30,211 nt of DNA, taken from contig JALURZ010000120.1 of assembly GCA_027058735.1 (NCBI GenBank), positions 1 through 30,211 on the forward strand, written 5' to 3'. The translations under genes were made by a program, and so were the position numbers. The DNA is from Hyphomicrobiales bacterium (GTDB lineage Bacteria; Pseudomonadota; Alphaproteobacteria; Rhizobiales; JALURZ01). Below, piece by piece: positions 7,944-17,413 of the stretch (position 1 is the first letter of the stretch; the number at the start of each line of letters is the position of its first letter). The notes beneath the pieces were generated by a model. It ran no database searches, had not been told where the DNA came from, and saw only the letters and a list, made by a program, of their open reading frames with translations.

Positions 7944-9121
7944 GACGCCCCCTCGCGTCTTGCGCGGGCCAGCCGGTTGACATCGATGGCGCAGCCGACC
8001 GCGGGCACCGTGCCGCCCGCCCCCAGCGCCGCAAGCAGGGTGTCGTATCGCCCGCCGCCGGCAATCCGGCCGGCAGGGCCCAGCGCGGGCTTTTCGATCT
8101 GAAAAACGAAGCCCGTGTAATAGTCCATATTGCGGCCGAATTCGGTTGCGAACTGCACATCGTCGAGGGTGCATCCGCGCTGTTCGATCAGATCGAGACG
8201 TCTGCAGAACGCCTCCAGCGCGGGCGCCATGGCGCGTGCGGGCGCGTCCTGGAGCGCGGCGATCCTGTCGAGTGCCGCACGTGGGGCGGCCTTGATCGAG
8301 ATGAAGGCGTCGATCAGCCGCACCACGCCCCTGTCCAGCGGGGCCGCGTCAAGGTCGGCGGCCTGCTCCACCAACCGTTCGGCGATTTCACCGATGCCGC
8401 GCAGACCGCTGACGGGAATATCGCGCGCCCTCAGCGCCTCTTCCACCAGACGCGTGGCCGCCGGCATATCGACGCCCGCCAGCGAACGCAGCAACGCGGC
8501 GGCCGCATCGTCGCCTGGCGCGCGCCCGTCGCCGCCCAGCCCGTGCAGCAGATCGTGAAAGACCCGCGGCCGCTGGAATCCCCGCCTCAGGTGTGCGCGC
8601 CAGCGCGCCGGCACATCAAGCCCCTCGACCAATGCCGAGAACAGCCCCAGATCGCCAAAGCGCACGGTGGCGCCCCCAAGCCCCTCGGCACGCAGGGCAT
8701 ACAGCGCCACGCCGAAGACTTCGGCCTCGGCGGCCTCGCGGTCCTCTTCACCGAAATGCTCGATGCCGGCCTGCTCGAATTCGCGCGGCGAACTGTCGCT
8801 TTCCCCATCGGGCCGATAGCGGAACGCGGGCCCCAGATAGCAGTAGCGCGCCGGTTTCCGGCCGTTCCCGCCCTCTTCCAGATGCAGCCGGCAGACCGGA
8901 ATGGTCAGGTCCGGGCGCAGGCACAGTTCCTCGCCATTGAGGGCGGTGAAAACAAAGCTGCGGCGGCGGATTTCCTCTCCCGACCAGTTGAAGAACACAT
9001 CGGCCGGCTGCAGGATCGGCGGCGCCACATCCGCATAGCCTGCCTGCTTGAACCGCTCAAGCAACGACGCCCCGGCCGCGCCGGGGCCGTTGTCTGTCGC
9101 TTTTTTCGATAGGCCGGGCAT
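7940..9121 (-). CDS. hisZ: ATP phosphoribosyltransferase regulatory subunit (HisZ)
   Basis: This 393-residue class II aaRS-like protein shows HisRS-like core motifs: RPDLTIPVCRLH, GPAFRYRP (about 102-109) and MDYYTGFVFQ. It is shorter than the neighbouring HisS and lacks the C-terminal anticodon-binding domain. HisZ proteins do not charge tRNA. They assemble with short-form HisG and are needed for its activity and histidine feedback. ATG 9121 was chosen because it follows the hisS stop by 4 nt; an upstream in-frame start at 9166 would lie within hisS. Adjacent HisS and HisZ paralogues suit an old tandem duplication. Confidence 0.93.
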   Translation of the reverse strand: MPGLSKKATDNGPGAAGASLLERFKQAGYADVAPPILQPADVFFNWSGEEIRRRSFVFTALNGEELCLRPDLTIPVCRLHLEEGGNGRKPARYCYLGPAFRYRPDGESDSSPREFEQAGIEHFGEEDREAAEAEVFGVALYALRAEGLGGATVRFGDLGLFSALVEGLDVPARWRAHLRRGFQRPRVFHDLLHGLGGDGRAPGDDAAAALLRSLAGVDMPAATRLVEEALRARDIPVSGLRGIGEIAERLVEQAADLDAAPLDRGVVRLIDAFISIKAAPRAALDRIAALQDAPARAMAPALEAFCRRLDLIEQRGCTLDDVQFATEFGRNMDYYTGFVFQIEKPALGPAGRIAGGGRYDTLLAALGAGGTVPAVGCAIDVNRLARARREGAS

Positions 9122-9125
9122 GGGA

Positions 9126-10622
9126 TCAGCTTCGCGGCCGCGCCAGAATGTCCCGGACGCTGGCAAGCAGGTCCTTGCGCGCGACGCTCACCTGCGCCGG
9201 GCGGCCCTCGCGCCATTGGGCATTGTCCTCGATCTCGCGCGACAGACGCGCGCCTTCGGCCAGGTCCTTGATGGTCACCTCGCCGCGCGCGCGTTCATCC
9301 TCGCCCTCGATGATGACGCATGGCGCACCGCGCCTGTCGGCATATTTCATCTGCGCGCGCATGGCGCTGGTGCCCATATAGACTTCCGCGCGGATGCCGG
9401 CGGCGCGCAGTTCGCCCGCCATCTGCTGGTACTCCCCCATACGCTCCGCGTCCATGGCCAGCACGACAACCGGCGCAATCTGGCCCTCATCGGGCAATTT
9501 GCCCAGGTGGTCCAGCGCCGCATAAAGCCGCGAGACGCCGATTGAAAAGCCGGTAGCGGGAATCTCGGTGCCCTTGAACCGAGCGACAAGACCGTCATAG
9601 CGCCCGCCCCCGCCGATGGACCCGAAGCGCACCGGCTTGCCGCCGTCACCGCTCGTATCGAAGGTCAGTTCGGCCTCGAACACGGGGCCGGTGTAATATT
9701 CAAGGCCGCGCACGATCGTGGGGTCGAGGACAATGCGGTCCTGGCCATAGCCGCCAGCGTCGAAAAGGCCGCTCATGGCGGCAAGTTCGTCGAGGCCCTG
9801 GCGGCCCAGGTCGTTGTTGGCGACAACGGATTTGAGACGCGCCAGCACTTCGTTGCGCGCGCCGCCCCCGGCCTCGACAAAAGCCATGACGGTGCCCGCC
9901 TGGGTGCTGTCCAGCCCGGCCCCCCTGGTATAGTCGCCCGAGACATCCTTGCGTCCCGCACCCAGCAGGTCGCGCACGGCGTCCTTGCCGAGCCGGTCGA
10001 GCTTGTCGATGGCGCGCAGCACGGCGAGGCGCATCGTCTTGAAGTCCGCATCGTCAGGGTCGGCGCCGATGGAGACCAGCACCCCGTCCAGAATTTTGCG
10101 GTTATTCACCCGCACCACATATTGCCCGCGTTCGATGCCGAGGCGTTCGAGGCAGTCGGCGGTCATCATGCACAGTTCAGCGTCCGCCGCCAGCGAGGCG
10201 GCGCCCACCGTATCGGCGTCGAACTGGATGAATTCGCGATAACGGCCCGGCCCCGGTTTTTCATTGCGCCAAACCGGCCCCCACTGGCAGCGGCGAAACG
10301 GTTTGGGCAGCGCATCATAGTGTTCCGCCACATGGCGGGCCAAAGGCGCGGTCAGGTCATAGCGCAGGGACAGCCATTGCCCGTCATCATCGAGAAACGA
10401 AAACACGCCCGCATTGGGCCGGTCGCGATCGGGAAGAAACTTGCCGAGCGCATCGGTATATTCAAACGCCGGGGTATCCAGCGGCTCGAACCCCCAGGAT
10501 TCATAGACCTCCTGCACGATGCCCAGCATGCGCCCCATGGCGCGCAATTCGCGCGCGGCGACATCGCGCAGCCCCTTGGGCAGACGCGCCTTGGGGCGTG
10601 CAGTTTTTTTCTTCTTGCTCAT
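9126..10622 (-). CDS. hisS: Histidyl-tRNA synthetase (long alphaproteobacterial type)
   Basis: This 498-residue protein begins with a Lys-rich stretch and LPKGLRDV. It carries motif 2 region RNEKPGPGRYREF, the histidine-site LEYYTG, the GGGGRYDGL motif and a C-terminal anticodon-binding domain (about 400-490). Bacterial HisRS is usually near 420 residues. The longer form with the GPGR motif 2 is the one found in alphaproteobacteria whose tRNA-His lacks the usual G-1 identity base; that link is family knowledge, not shown here. It charges tRNA-His in the cytosol. It heads the hisS-hisZ-hisG group, coupling tRNA charging with the first histidine biosynthesis step. Confidence 0.95.
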   Translation of the reverse strand: MSKKKKTARPKARLPKGLRDVAARELRAMGRMLGIVQEVYESWGFEPLDTPAFEYTDALGKFLPDRDRPNAGVFSFLDDDGQWLSLRYDLTAPLARHVAEHYDALPKPFRRCQWGPVWRNEKPGPGRYREFIQFDADTVGAASLAADAELCMMTADCLERLGIERGQYVVRVNNRKILDGVLVSIGADPDDADFKTMRLAVLRAIDKLDRLGKDAVRDLLGAGRKDVSGDYTRGAGLDSTQAGTVMAFVEAGGGARNEVLARLKSVVANNDLGRQGLDELAAMSGLFDAGGYGQDRIVLDPTIVRGLEYYTGPVFEAELTFDTSGDGGKPVRFGSIGGGGRYDGLVARFKGTEIPATGFSIGVSRLYAALDHLGKLPDEGQIAPVVVLAMDAERMGEYQQMAGELRAAGIRAEVYMGTSAMRAQMKYADRRGAPCVIIEGEDERARGEVTIKDLAEGARLSREIEDNAQWREGRPAQVSVARKDLLASVRDILARPRS

Positions 10623-10708
10623 AGGTCATCCGAGGCCTGAAACGCCCGGGTCATAGCCTATTTTCCGCGCCCACGGCAAGCGGCGGCCCCGCGGGTGCAC
10701 GCCGGCTT

Positions 10709-11464
10709 TCAGTCGAACAGCGCGTCGATATCGTCCTGGGACGCGACGTCCTCGTCACTTTCCAGCGCCGGGCCGTTCAGCAGCGCGCGGTCTCCATTGC
10801 GCTCATCGCGCTCCACGGGAATGACTTCGGCAAACGCGCCCGTGCCGCCCCATATCGCCATCATCTTGTTGATGCGCTCATCGACGAAACGCAATGTATC
10901 GACAACCTTGGTGATGCGCTGGCCGGTCAGGTCCTGAAAATTGCAGGCCTCGAAAATGGCGACAACCCGTTCTTGAATATCGCAGGCCAGATCATGGTTC
11001 TGGCCCTCCTTGAGCGCGGCGATGAGCGTTGTGATATCGTTATCGACCCCTTCGGCCGCACTCAGGATATCCTCGGTCGCTTTTTCCGTATGCCCGACAA
11101 TCGCCCCCAGTTCATCGGAAACGCCGGCCGCTTCGGATTCATAGAGACCGGCGTTGTGCAGAGTGGCGATTTCGCGTTTGGTTTCGCTGATCGCCTCATA
11201 GATCTGGCGCAGTTCCTGCTTGAGTTCGCGCGCTTCGGCGAGCTTGCGCGCATCATCCTGGCTCATGACCGGCGCCTCGGCGGCGACCCCCGGGTCGTGC
11301 GCGGCGGCAGGGCCGGGAACGCCCGATTTCAGTTCGGCGATCGCGCGCATGATTTCCTCATGCCTGTGCGCCTCATTGTCCACAGGCGATGCGCCCTCCG
11401 GCCCGGCCCCGAGCGCACGCTCGATCCGAAAGACTCTTCTTGGTGTCGCCGCTGCCGCCGCCAT
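10709..11464 (-). CDS. CheZ-like protein phosphatase
   Basis: This 251-residue, mostly helical protein has the CheZ signature NFQDLTGQRITKVVDTLRFV (175-194). It contains the Asp (D178) and Gln (Q182) equivalent to the catalytic pair that positions water for CheY-P dephosphorylation. The extreme C-terminus, SQDDIDALFD, resembles the acidic CheY-binding tail of CheZ, reached by a linker of about 40 residues. The N-terminal 70 residues are low-complexity. It would switch off a phosphorylated CheY-like regulator in the cytosol. No other chemotaxis or flagellar genes are visible, so its partner is elsewhere. ATG 11464 follows GGGGA; in-frame starts at 11482 and 11524 are possible. The 86 nt to hisS and 89 nt to aceB hold nothing I can identify. 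Confidence 0.8.
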   Translation of the reverse strand: MAAAAATPRRVFRIERALGAGPEGASPVDNEAHRHEEIMRAIAELKSGVPGPAAAHDPGVAAEAPVMSQDDARKLAEARELKQELRQIYEAISETKREIATLHNAGLYESEAAGVSDELGAIVGHTEKATEDILSAAEGVDNDITTLIAALKEGQNHDLACDIQERVVAIFEACNFQDLTGQRITKVVDTLRFVDERINKMMAIWGGTGAFAEVIPVERDERNGDRALLNGPALESDEDVASQDDIDALFD

Positions 11465-11553
11465 TTCACGCTGTCCCCACATTTGCCCGCGCTCACGCCC
11501 TTGAACGGCGCATTCCCGGTGCAATCATACCGCGTGACAGCTTAATATTGTGT

Positions 11554-13167
11554 TCACCGCCCGATCAGCACCTTGTAGGCCGGCAGGGTCAAGAACGCCT
11601 CGAATGTTTCGCGCGTGGAGAGCGTCTTGAATATCTCTATGGCGTCCTTGAAACGTCCCTTTTCCATGGCCTCGGAGCCCAGTTGCTGGTGCAGGCCGGC
11701 GATTTCTATGTCCAGCAGTTCTTCAAACAGCTCTTTTGTCACTTTGCGCCCGTCTTCGAGGGTCGCGCCAAAATGAATCCACTGCCAGATCTGCGAACGC
11801 GAGATTTCCGCGGTCGCGGCGTCCTCCATGAGGTTGTAGAGCGGCACCGCCCCGTTGCCGCGCAGCCAGGCCTCGATATATTGAATGCCGACGCGGATAT
11901 TTTCCCGGAAACCGGCTTCCGTGCGGGTTCCCTTGTGGACTTCGAGAAGGTCGGCCTGGGAGATTTCCACGTCGTCACGCAGACGGTCGAGCTGGTTGGC
12001 CTGGGGCATCACCCGGTCGAACACCTCCATGGCGACCGGCACCAGATCGGGATGGGCGACCCAGGTGCCGTCATGGCCGTCATTGGCTTCGCGCTCCTTG
12101 TCGGCGCGCACCTTGGCAAGGGCGATTTCATTGGCTTGCGGGTCCCGGCGGTTCGGGATCTGGGCGGCCATGCCACCCATCGCGAAGGCACCGCGCTTGT
12201 GGCAGGTCTTGATCAGCAGCAACGAATAGGCGCGCAGGAACGCCGAGTCCATGACCACCTGGGAGCGGTCTGGCAGCAGATAGTCCTTGTTGTTGCGCAG
12301 GCATTTGATGAAGCTGAAAATATAGTCCCAGCGGCCGCAATTGAGCCCGGCCATATGGTCTTTCAACTCATAGAGAATTTCGTCCATCTCGAAGGCCGCC
12401 GGCAGGGTCTCGATCAGCACGGTTGCCTTGATCGTCCCCTTTGCCAGGCCCAGAGCCTCCTGGGCGTGCACGAAGACGTCGTTCCAGAGCCGGGCTTCGA
12501 GATGGCTTTCCAGCTTGGGCAGGTAGAAATAGGGCCCGCTTCCCTGATCGAGAGCGGCGCGGGCATTGTGAAAGAAATACAGGCCGAAATCGAACAGCGC
12601 GCCCGCGACCGGCGCGCCATCGACGCGCATGTGATCCTCCGGCAGGTGCCAGCCGCGCGGGCGCACCAGCAGCACGGCGGGGTTTTCACTGAGCTTGTAG
12701 TCCTTGCCGCTGGCGGCATCGGTGAAATCGATGGTGCCCGCCCAGCGCGCCATCATGTTGACCTGCCCCTCGACATTGTTGCGCCAGCTTGGCGCATTGG
12801 CGTCCTCGAAATCGGCCATGAACACACGGGCCCCTGAATTGAGCGCGTTGACGACCATTTTGCGCGAGCAGGGTCCGGTGATTTCGACCCGGCGGTCCTG
12901 CAGGTCGCCGGGGATCGGCGCCACCGTCCAGTCACCGTCGCGAATGTCTTTTGTGGCGCTCAGAAAGTCCGGCAGTTCCCCGGCATCGAAGCGTTGCTGG
13001 CGTTCGGCGCGGGCCTCCAGCAAGTCGCGCCGGCGCGCATCGAACGCACGATGCAGCCCGGCGACAAATTGCAGGGCCTCAGTGGTCAGGATCGCGTCCT
13101 GGCCTTCGACCGCGGGGCCGGTGATAACAACGCCTTCAGGCGGCGTGATCGTGGAGGGTGATGACAT
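11554..13167 (-). CDS. aceB: Malate synthase A
   Basis: This 537-residue protein is a full-length malate synthase of the A class. It has the family signature KDHMAGLNCGRWDYIFS (about 282-298), with GARVFMADFEDANAPSW and MGGMAAQIPN further along. It condenses glyoxylate with acetyl-CoA to malate in the cytosol. It starts 6 nt after the glcF stop, with an AGGA Shine-Dalgarno inside the glcF end. It is thus the last gene of the glcDEF-aceB group and consumes the glyoxylate that GlcDEF makes. No isocitrate lyase gene is present here, so in this setting it serves glycolate use rather than the classical glyoxylate bypass (inference). Confidence 0.96.
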   Translation of the reverse strand: MSSPSTITPPEGVVITGPAVEGQDAILTTEALQFVAGLHRAFDARRRDLLEARAERQQRFDAGELPDFLSATKDIRDGDWTVAPIPGDLQDRRVEITGPCSRKMVVNALNSGARVFMADFEDANAPSWRNNVEGQVNMMARWAGTIDFTDAASGKDYKLSENPAVLLVRPRGWHLPEDHMRVDGAPVAGALFDFGLYFFHNARAALDQGSGPYFYLPKLESHLEARLWNDVFVHAQEALGLAKGTIKATVLIETLPAAFEMDEILYELKDHMAGLNCGRWDYIFSFIKCLRNNKDYLLPDRSQVVMDSAFLRAYSLLLIKTCHKRGAFAMGGMAAQIPNRRDPQANEIALAKVRADKEREANDGHDGTWVAHPDLVPVAMEVFDRVMPQANQLDRLRDDVEISQADLLEVHKGTRTEAGFRENIRVGIQYIEAWLRGNGAVPLYNLMEDAATAEISRSQIWQWIHFGATLEDGRKVTKELFEELLDIEIAGLHQQLGSEAMEKGRFKDAIEIFKTLSTRETFEAFLTLPAYKVLIGR

Positions 13168-13173
13168 GGCCGT

Positions 13174-14490
13174 TCAGGTCCTTTCGGTAATCAATGGTGG
13201 GCAGGGTCCGCCGGATGCCCAATCCAGCAGTTCCACGGTGTGGACGACGGGAATGGCGGTGGCGGCCGAAATCTGGGTCATGCAGCCGACATTTCCGGTT
13301 GCGATGACATCGGGCGACAGGGCTTCGATATTGGCGATCTTGCGGTCGCGCAGCCTGCCGGCGATCTCAGGCTGCAGCAGATTGTAGGTGCCCGCCGAGC
13401 CGCAGCACAGATGCGCCTCGCGCAGCGGATGGGCGTCGAACCGGGCGCCGCGCAGCAGCGCCAGCGGCTGATGATCGATCTGCTGGCCGTGTTGCAGCGA
13501 GCAGGCCGACTGATAGGCGACCCGCAGCCGGCGCGGCGCTTTGAGTTTTCCCAGCCTCTTGCGGTGGGTCTGCAGGAATGTCGTAATGTCGCTCGCCAGG
13601 GCCGCGAACCGGACCGCGCGATCGGCGAAATCGGGCTGATCGTTCATCAGGTGCCCATAGTCCCTGAGCATGGTTCCGCAACCCGATGTATTTGTGATGA
13701 GGGCGTCGATCCTGCCTGCTTTCAGGGCGCGGGACCAGACCTCGATATTGCGCCCGGCCGCCTGTTTTGCTTCATCCACCCGGCCAAGATGGTGAGCGAG
13801 CGCGCCGCAGCATTCCTGGCGCTCGGGGATATCGACCGAAAACCCCATCCGGTTGAGCACGCGGATTGTCGCATCGTTGATCTGCGGCGCCAGAGCCGGT
13901 TGCGCGCAGCCCGCCAGCAGAACGACGCGCCCGGGCCGCTCGCCCTCGCCGGGAAAGTGGCCGTGGCGCGCGAAGCTCGCCGCCGGCGGCGAACGGCGCG
14001 GCAGCAGATCGAACATCGGCACGAGACGCCGGGCGCCGGGAACAAGAGAAAACAGCCTGCGGAAAACACGCGTGATCGACCCCAGCCCCATCATTGCGTC
14101 GAACCGCGACGGATAGGGCACGATCCGCGCCAGCATCGCGCGCATGACCCGATCGCCAAAGGGGCGTTTGTATCCGGTTTCGATCCGGCTGCGCGCCAGA
14201 TCGACAAGATGCATGTAGTCCACGCCCGACGGGCAGGTGGTCATGCAGGACAGGCACGAAAGGCAGCGGTCGATATGGCGCACCACGGCCCCCTTGACCG
14301 GGCCGCCGCTCTCCAGCATGTCGCGGATGAGATAGATGCGCCCGCGCGGACTGTCCAGTTCATCGCCCAGCGTCACATAGGTCGGGCAGGTCGCGGTGCA
14401 AAAGCCGCAATGCACGCATTTGCGCAAGATGTCGTTGGCTTCCGCGATCCGGGGATCGGCCAGTTGTTCGGCTGTGAATCTGGTTTCCAT
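13174..14490 (-). CDS. glcF: Glycolate oxidase iron-sulfur subunit GlcF
   Basis: This 438-residue protein has two 4Fe-4S ferredoxin-type motifs at the N-terminus (C25-C28-C31-C35 and C76-C79-C82-C86). Two CCG-domain motifs follow, ECCGALAHH and LCCGSAGTY. It takes electrons from the flavin subunits GlcD/GlcE of glycolate oxidase and passes them on at the membrane. ATG 14490 (METRFTAEQLADPR) was chosen as the normal family start. An in-frame opening to 14886 reads through glcE and is not real. The glcE stop lies 8 nt upstream. Confidence 0.94.
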   Translation of the reverse strand: METRFTAEQLADPRIAEANDILRKCVHCGFCTATCPTYVTLGDELDSPRGRIYLIRDMLESGGPVKGAVVRHIDRCLSCLSCMTTCPSGVDYMHLVDLARSRIETGYKRPFGDRVMRAMLARIVPYPSRFDAMMGLGSITRVFRRLFSLVPGARRLVPMFDLLPRRSPPAASFARHGHFPGEGERPGRVVLLAGCAQPALAPQINDATIRVLNRMGFSVDIPERQECCGALAHHLGRVDEAKQAAGRNIEVWSRALKAGRIDALITNTSGCGTMLRDYGHLMNDQPDFADRAVRFAALASDITTFLQTHRKRLGKLKAPRRLRVAYQSACSLQHGQQIDHQPLALLRGARFDAHPLREAHLCCGSAGTYNLLQPEIAGRLRDRKIANIEALSPDVIATGNVGCMTQISAATAIPVVHTVELLDWASGGPCPPLITERT

Positions 14491-14498
14491 CTCGCGCG

Positions 14499-15728
14499 CT
14501 ACATCCCTGCGTACATGCGGCCGAAATTGAGAATGTTGTTGGGGTCGAAACCGGATTTCAACCGTCGTGCCAGAAGGTCGGCGCCGGGGGCAAGCGGCGG
14601 GAACACCTCGAGCGCTGAGCGCATGTTGGCCGGCGCCCGGAACAGTGTCGCATGCCCCCCCGTTGCCGCCACCGCCTTGCGGATAACGCCCGCATGAGCG
14701 GATGGATCGCGCGGCACCGAGAGCCAGATCAGCCCCCCCGCCCAGTCGAACAGGGCCTGGGTATCGGCGAGGGCCGACGAGATTTCGCCAACGACCGCCG
14801 CGCCGCAGGCCGGCGGCACGGACAGCTTCCACACCAGCCGGTCGCCCGGGCGCGCCAGAAAATGAACATCCCTGATTTCGCGCCACAGTTTGAGCGAGGC
14901 GCGCGATGCGAGCGTTTCAAGCGCTCCGGCCTTGCGCAATCTTGCCTCGAGTTTCTTCGTGCCATGACGAACCGAGGGGCCGACGCCCTCAAGGCGGAAG
15001 ACGGTCGCCGCCGCCTCCAGGGCGCTGACCTGTGCGACTTTCGAGCGCCCCGTCAGGGGCTGTTGAACGTGGGCCGCGGCCGAGACCTCATGAACGGTCC
15101 TGATGACCTCGCACATCAAGGCGACGGCGGCCTCATCGTCCAGGCCGCCGACAATCAGCGACACCGACGTCTCCGGCGCCGGCATGACCTTGATGGTGAC
15201 ATGGGTCAGCACCGCCAGGGTGCCCCATGAGCCGGCAAGTCCCTTGCACATGTCATAGCCGGTGACGTTCTTGACCACCCGCCCGCCGGATTTGAACAAT
15301 TCGCCGCGCCCGCTGACCGCCCGCACGCCCAGAAAAAAGTCGCGCGCAGCCCCCGCCCTGATCCGCCGCGGGCCTGAAAGATTGGCCGCCAGAATGCCGC
15401 CAATGGACCCGGCGCCGCGGGGCCTGGCGCCCAGCAATGCACTCAGATCCGCAGGTTCGAACGCAAGCTGCTGCCGGTTCTTTTCAAGCGCCTCGGTAAT
15501 GGTCTTCATCGCGGTACCGGCGTGGGCGCCCAGTACCAGTTCTTCCGGCTCATAAAGCGTGATGCCGTCCAGGGCGGACAGATCGAGGGAATATTCACTG
15601 TCCACCGGGCGGCCGACAGACCTTTTCGTGCCGCGGCCGAGTATCGTCAGGGAATTGTTGCCCGACGCCGCCCAGGCCACGGCCTCGGCCACATGACGTT
15701 CGTCCTGGGGTCTGAGACCGGAATCCAT
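14499..15728 (-). CDS. glcE: Glycolate oxidase FAD-binding subunit GlcE
   Basis: This 409-residue protein has the PCMH-type FAD-binding fold: LTILGRGTKRSVGRP near the start, then GSIGGILAANLSGPRRIRAG and a VVKNVTGYDMCKGLAGSWG segment typical of GlcE. It is the smaller flavin subunit of glycolate oxidase, next to GlcD and GlcF. ATG 15728 lies 2 nt after the glcD stop, so translation is probably coupled. A longer in-frame opening to 15974 lies within glcD. Confidence 0.93.
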   Translation of the reverse strand: MDSGLRPQDERHVAEAVAWAASGNNSLTILGRGTKRSVGRPVDSEYSLDLSALDGITLYEPEELVLGAHAGTAMKTITEALEKNRQQLAFEPADLSALLGARPRGAGSIGGILAANLSGPRRIRAGAARDFFLGVRAVSGRGELFKSGGRVVKNVTGYDMCKGLAGSWGTLAVLTHVTIKVMPAPETSVSLIVGGLDDEAAVALMCEVIRTVHEVSAAAHVQQPLTGRSKVAQVSALEAAATVFRLEGVGPSVRHGTKKLEARLRKAGALETLASRASLKLWREIRDVHFLARPGDRLVWKLSVPPACGAAVVGEISSALADTQALFDWAGGLIWLSVPRDPSAHAGVIRKAVAATGGHATLFRAPANMRSALEVFPPLAPGADLLARRLKSGFDPNNILNFGRMYAGM

Positions 15729-15730
15729 GT

Positions 15731-17227
15731 CTAGAATCTCGGAATATCCGGGAATGCAAGACTTCCCTTGTGGACATGCATGCGCCCCAGCTCGGCGCAT
15801 CTGTGCAACACCGGAAAGACCTTGCCCGGGTTGAGCAGGCCCTTGGGATCGAAGGCGCATTTGACGCGCTGCTGATGTTTCAGATCGTGATCGTTGAACA
15901 TGGTGCTCATGAGATCGCGCTTTTCGACCCCCACGCCATGCTCGCCGGTGAGCACGCCGCCCACCGCGACGCAAAGTTTCAGAATGTCCGCGCCGAAGGC
16001 CTCCGCGCGCTCCAACTCATCTTTGGTGTTTGCGTCATATAAAATGAGCGGATGCAGGTTGCCGTCGCCGGCATGAAACACATTGGCCACCCGCAGCCCG
16101 TATTTCTTCGACAGCTTGCGGATCTGCGCCAGCACCTCGGGCAGCCGGTGGCGCGGAATGGTGCCGTCCATGCAATAATAATCCGGTGAAATGCGCCCGA
16201 TTGCCGGAAACGCCGCCTTGCGCCCGGCCCAGAACAAAAGCCGTTCCTTTTCGGAGCGGCTGACCCGCAGCGTGCGCGCCTCGTTCTTCGTGGCGATTTT
16301 GGTGACCTGCTCCACCAGGTGCTCCACCTCGGGCAGCGAGCCGTCCAGTTCAACGATCAGCAGGGCTTCCACGTCGCGCGGATAATCGGCCTGCGCGAAG
16401 TCGTCGGCGGCGTGAATGGCCAGCTTGTCCATCATTTCCATGCCCGCCGCGATGATCCCGCGCCCGATGATATCGGCAACGCACCTGCCCGCCTGCTCGC
16501 TGGTCTCGAACCCGATCAGCAGGGCGCGCGCGATCTCGGGTTTCTGCAAGATGCGCACCGTAACCTCGGTAATCACCCCTAAAAGCCCTTCCGAGCCGGT
16601 CATCAGGCCCAGCAGGTCATAGCCGTCCGCATCAAGATGCCTGCCGCCGATGCGGATGACCTCGCCGGTGATCAGAACCATTTCGAGGCCGAGAATATTG
16701 TTGGTCGTCAGCCCGTATTTTAGACAGTGAACCCCGCCGGAGTTTTCCGCCACATTGCCGCCGATGGTGCAGGCGATCTGGCTGGAGGGATCCGGCGCAT
16801 AGTAAAATCCGTCGCCCTCGACCGCCTCGGTGATGGCCAGATTGGTCACGCCCGGCTCAACCACCGCGCAGCGGTTGTCCAGGTCGATATCGAGAATACG
16901 ATTGAATTTCGCCAGCCCCAGCAGCACGCCGTCCTCCAGCGGCAACGCCCCGCCGGACAGCGACGTTCCCGCCCCGCGCGGCACCACCTTGATGCCGTTC
17001 TCGTGACAGTATTTCAGAACTGCGGAAACCTCGGCCGTGGTCGATGGCAGAACGGCGAGCATCGGCACCTGGCGGTATGCGGTCAGGCCGTCGGATTCAT
17101 AGACCTTGAGCCGGACCTCGTCGGTGATCACGCCTTCGCCCGGCACGATCGCCTGCAGATCACGCGCGATCTGCACCCGGCGCTCAAGAACGCCACGATC
17201 GGCCGGCGGCATGGTCAATGTCGACAT
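15731..17227 (-). CDS. glcD: Glycolate oxidase FAD subunit GlcD
   Basis: This 498-residue FAD-linked oxidase has the PCMH FAD-binding domain with PRGAGTSLSGGALPLEDG (about 83-100) and VEPGVTNLAITEAV, and the C-terminal domain with HAGDGNLHPLILYD and TGEHGVGVEKRDLM. With GlcE and GlcF it oxidises glycolate (and often D-lactate) to glyoxylate. GGAGAG precedes ATG 17227. It is the first gene of glcDEF-aceB and diverges from lutA across a 186-nt region. A glcC-type regulator is not visible. Confidence 0.94.
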   Translation of the reverse strand: MSTLTMPPADRGVLERRVQIARDLQAIVPGEGVITDEVRLKVYESDGLTAYRQVPMLAVLPSTTAEVSAVLKYCHENGIKVVPRGAGTSLSGGALPLEDGVLLGLAKFNRILDIDLDNRCAVVEPGVTNLAITEAVEGDGFYYAPDPSSQIACTIGGNVAENSGGVHCLKYGLTTNNILGLEMVLITGEVIRIGGRHLDADGYDLLGLMTGSEGLLGVITEVTVRILQKPEIARALLIGFETSEQAGRCVADIIGRGIIAAGMEMMDKLAIHAADDFAQADYPRDVEALLIVELDGSLPEVEHLVEQVTKIATKNEARTLRVSRSEKERLLFWAGRKAAFPAIGRISPDYYCMDGTIPRHRLPEVLAQIRKLSKKYGLRVANVFHAGDGNLHPLILYDANTKDELERAEAFGADILKLCVAVGGVLTGEHGVGVEKRDLMSTMFNDHDLKHQQRVKCAFDPKGLLNPGKVFPVLHRCAELGRMHVHKGSLAFPDIPRF

Positions 17228-17341
17228 CAGGCTCTCCAGATCGCGATTGATCCCGCATGACGGAATGCAATCTCGAAACCACTTTTTCCCGGAGCACTCC
17301 GCGCCGCAACATGTTTTTCTGTAGAACGGGACGACGGCGCC

Positions 17342-17358
17342 GCCTTGCTTGACAAGGC
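17342..17358. promoter_or_regulatory. Operator-like inverted repeat in the glcD/lutA divergent region
   Basis: GCCTTG and CAAGGC form a perfect 6-5-6 inverted repeat. It overlaps a consensus -35 hexamer TTGACA at 17349-17354 that points towards lutA, although the matching -10 is weak. Its position between two hydroxy-acid oxidase operons fits a shared regulator site. No regulator gene is adjacent, so this is a suggestion only. Confidence 0.35.
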
Positions 17359-17413
17359 ATGGTGCGCATCGTCTTCTCCGAACGTGGTGATTTCAACAAA
17401 GCCGGTACCATAA

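Noticed and set aside
7086..8102. 338-codon plus-strand open frame over hisG/hisZ
   Set aside because: It is the reverse reading of hisG and hisZ, which have family signatures and coupled starts.
11389..12837. 482-codon plus-strand open frame over malate synthase
   Set aside because: It lies antisense to a complete, motif-bearing aceB and spans the aceB end and the cheZ start.
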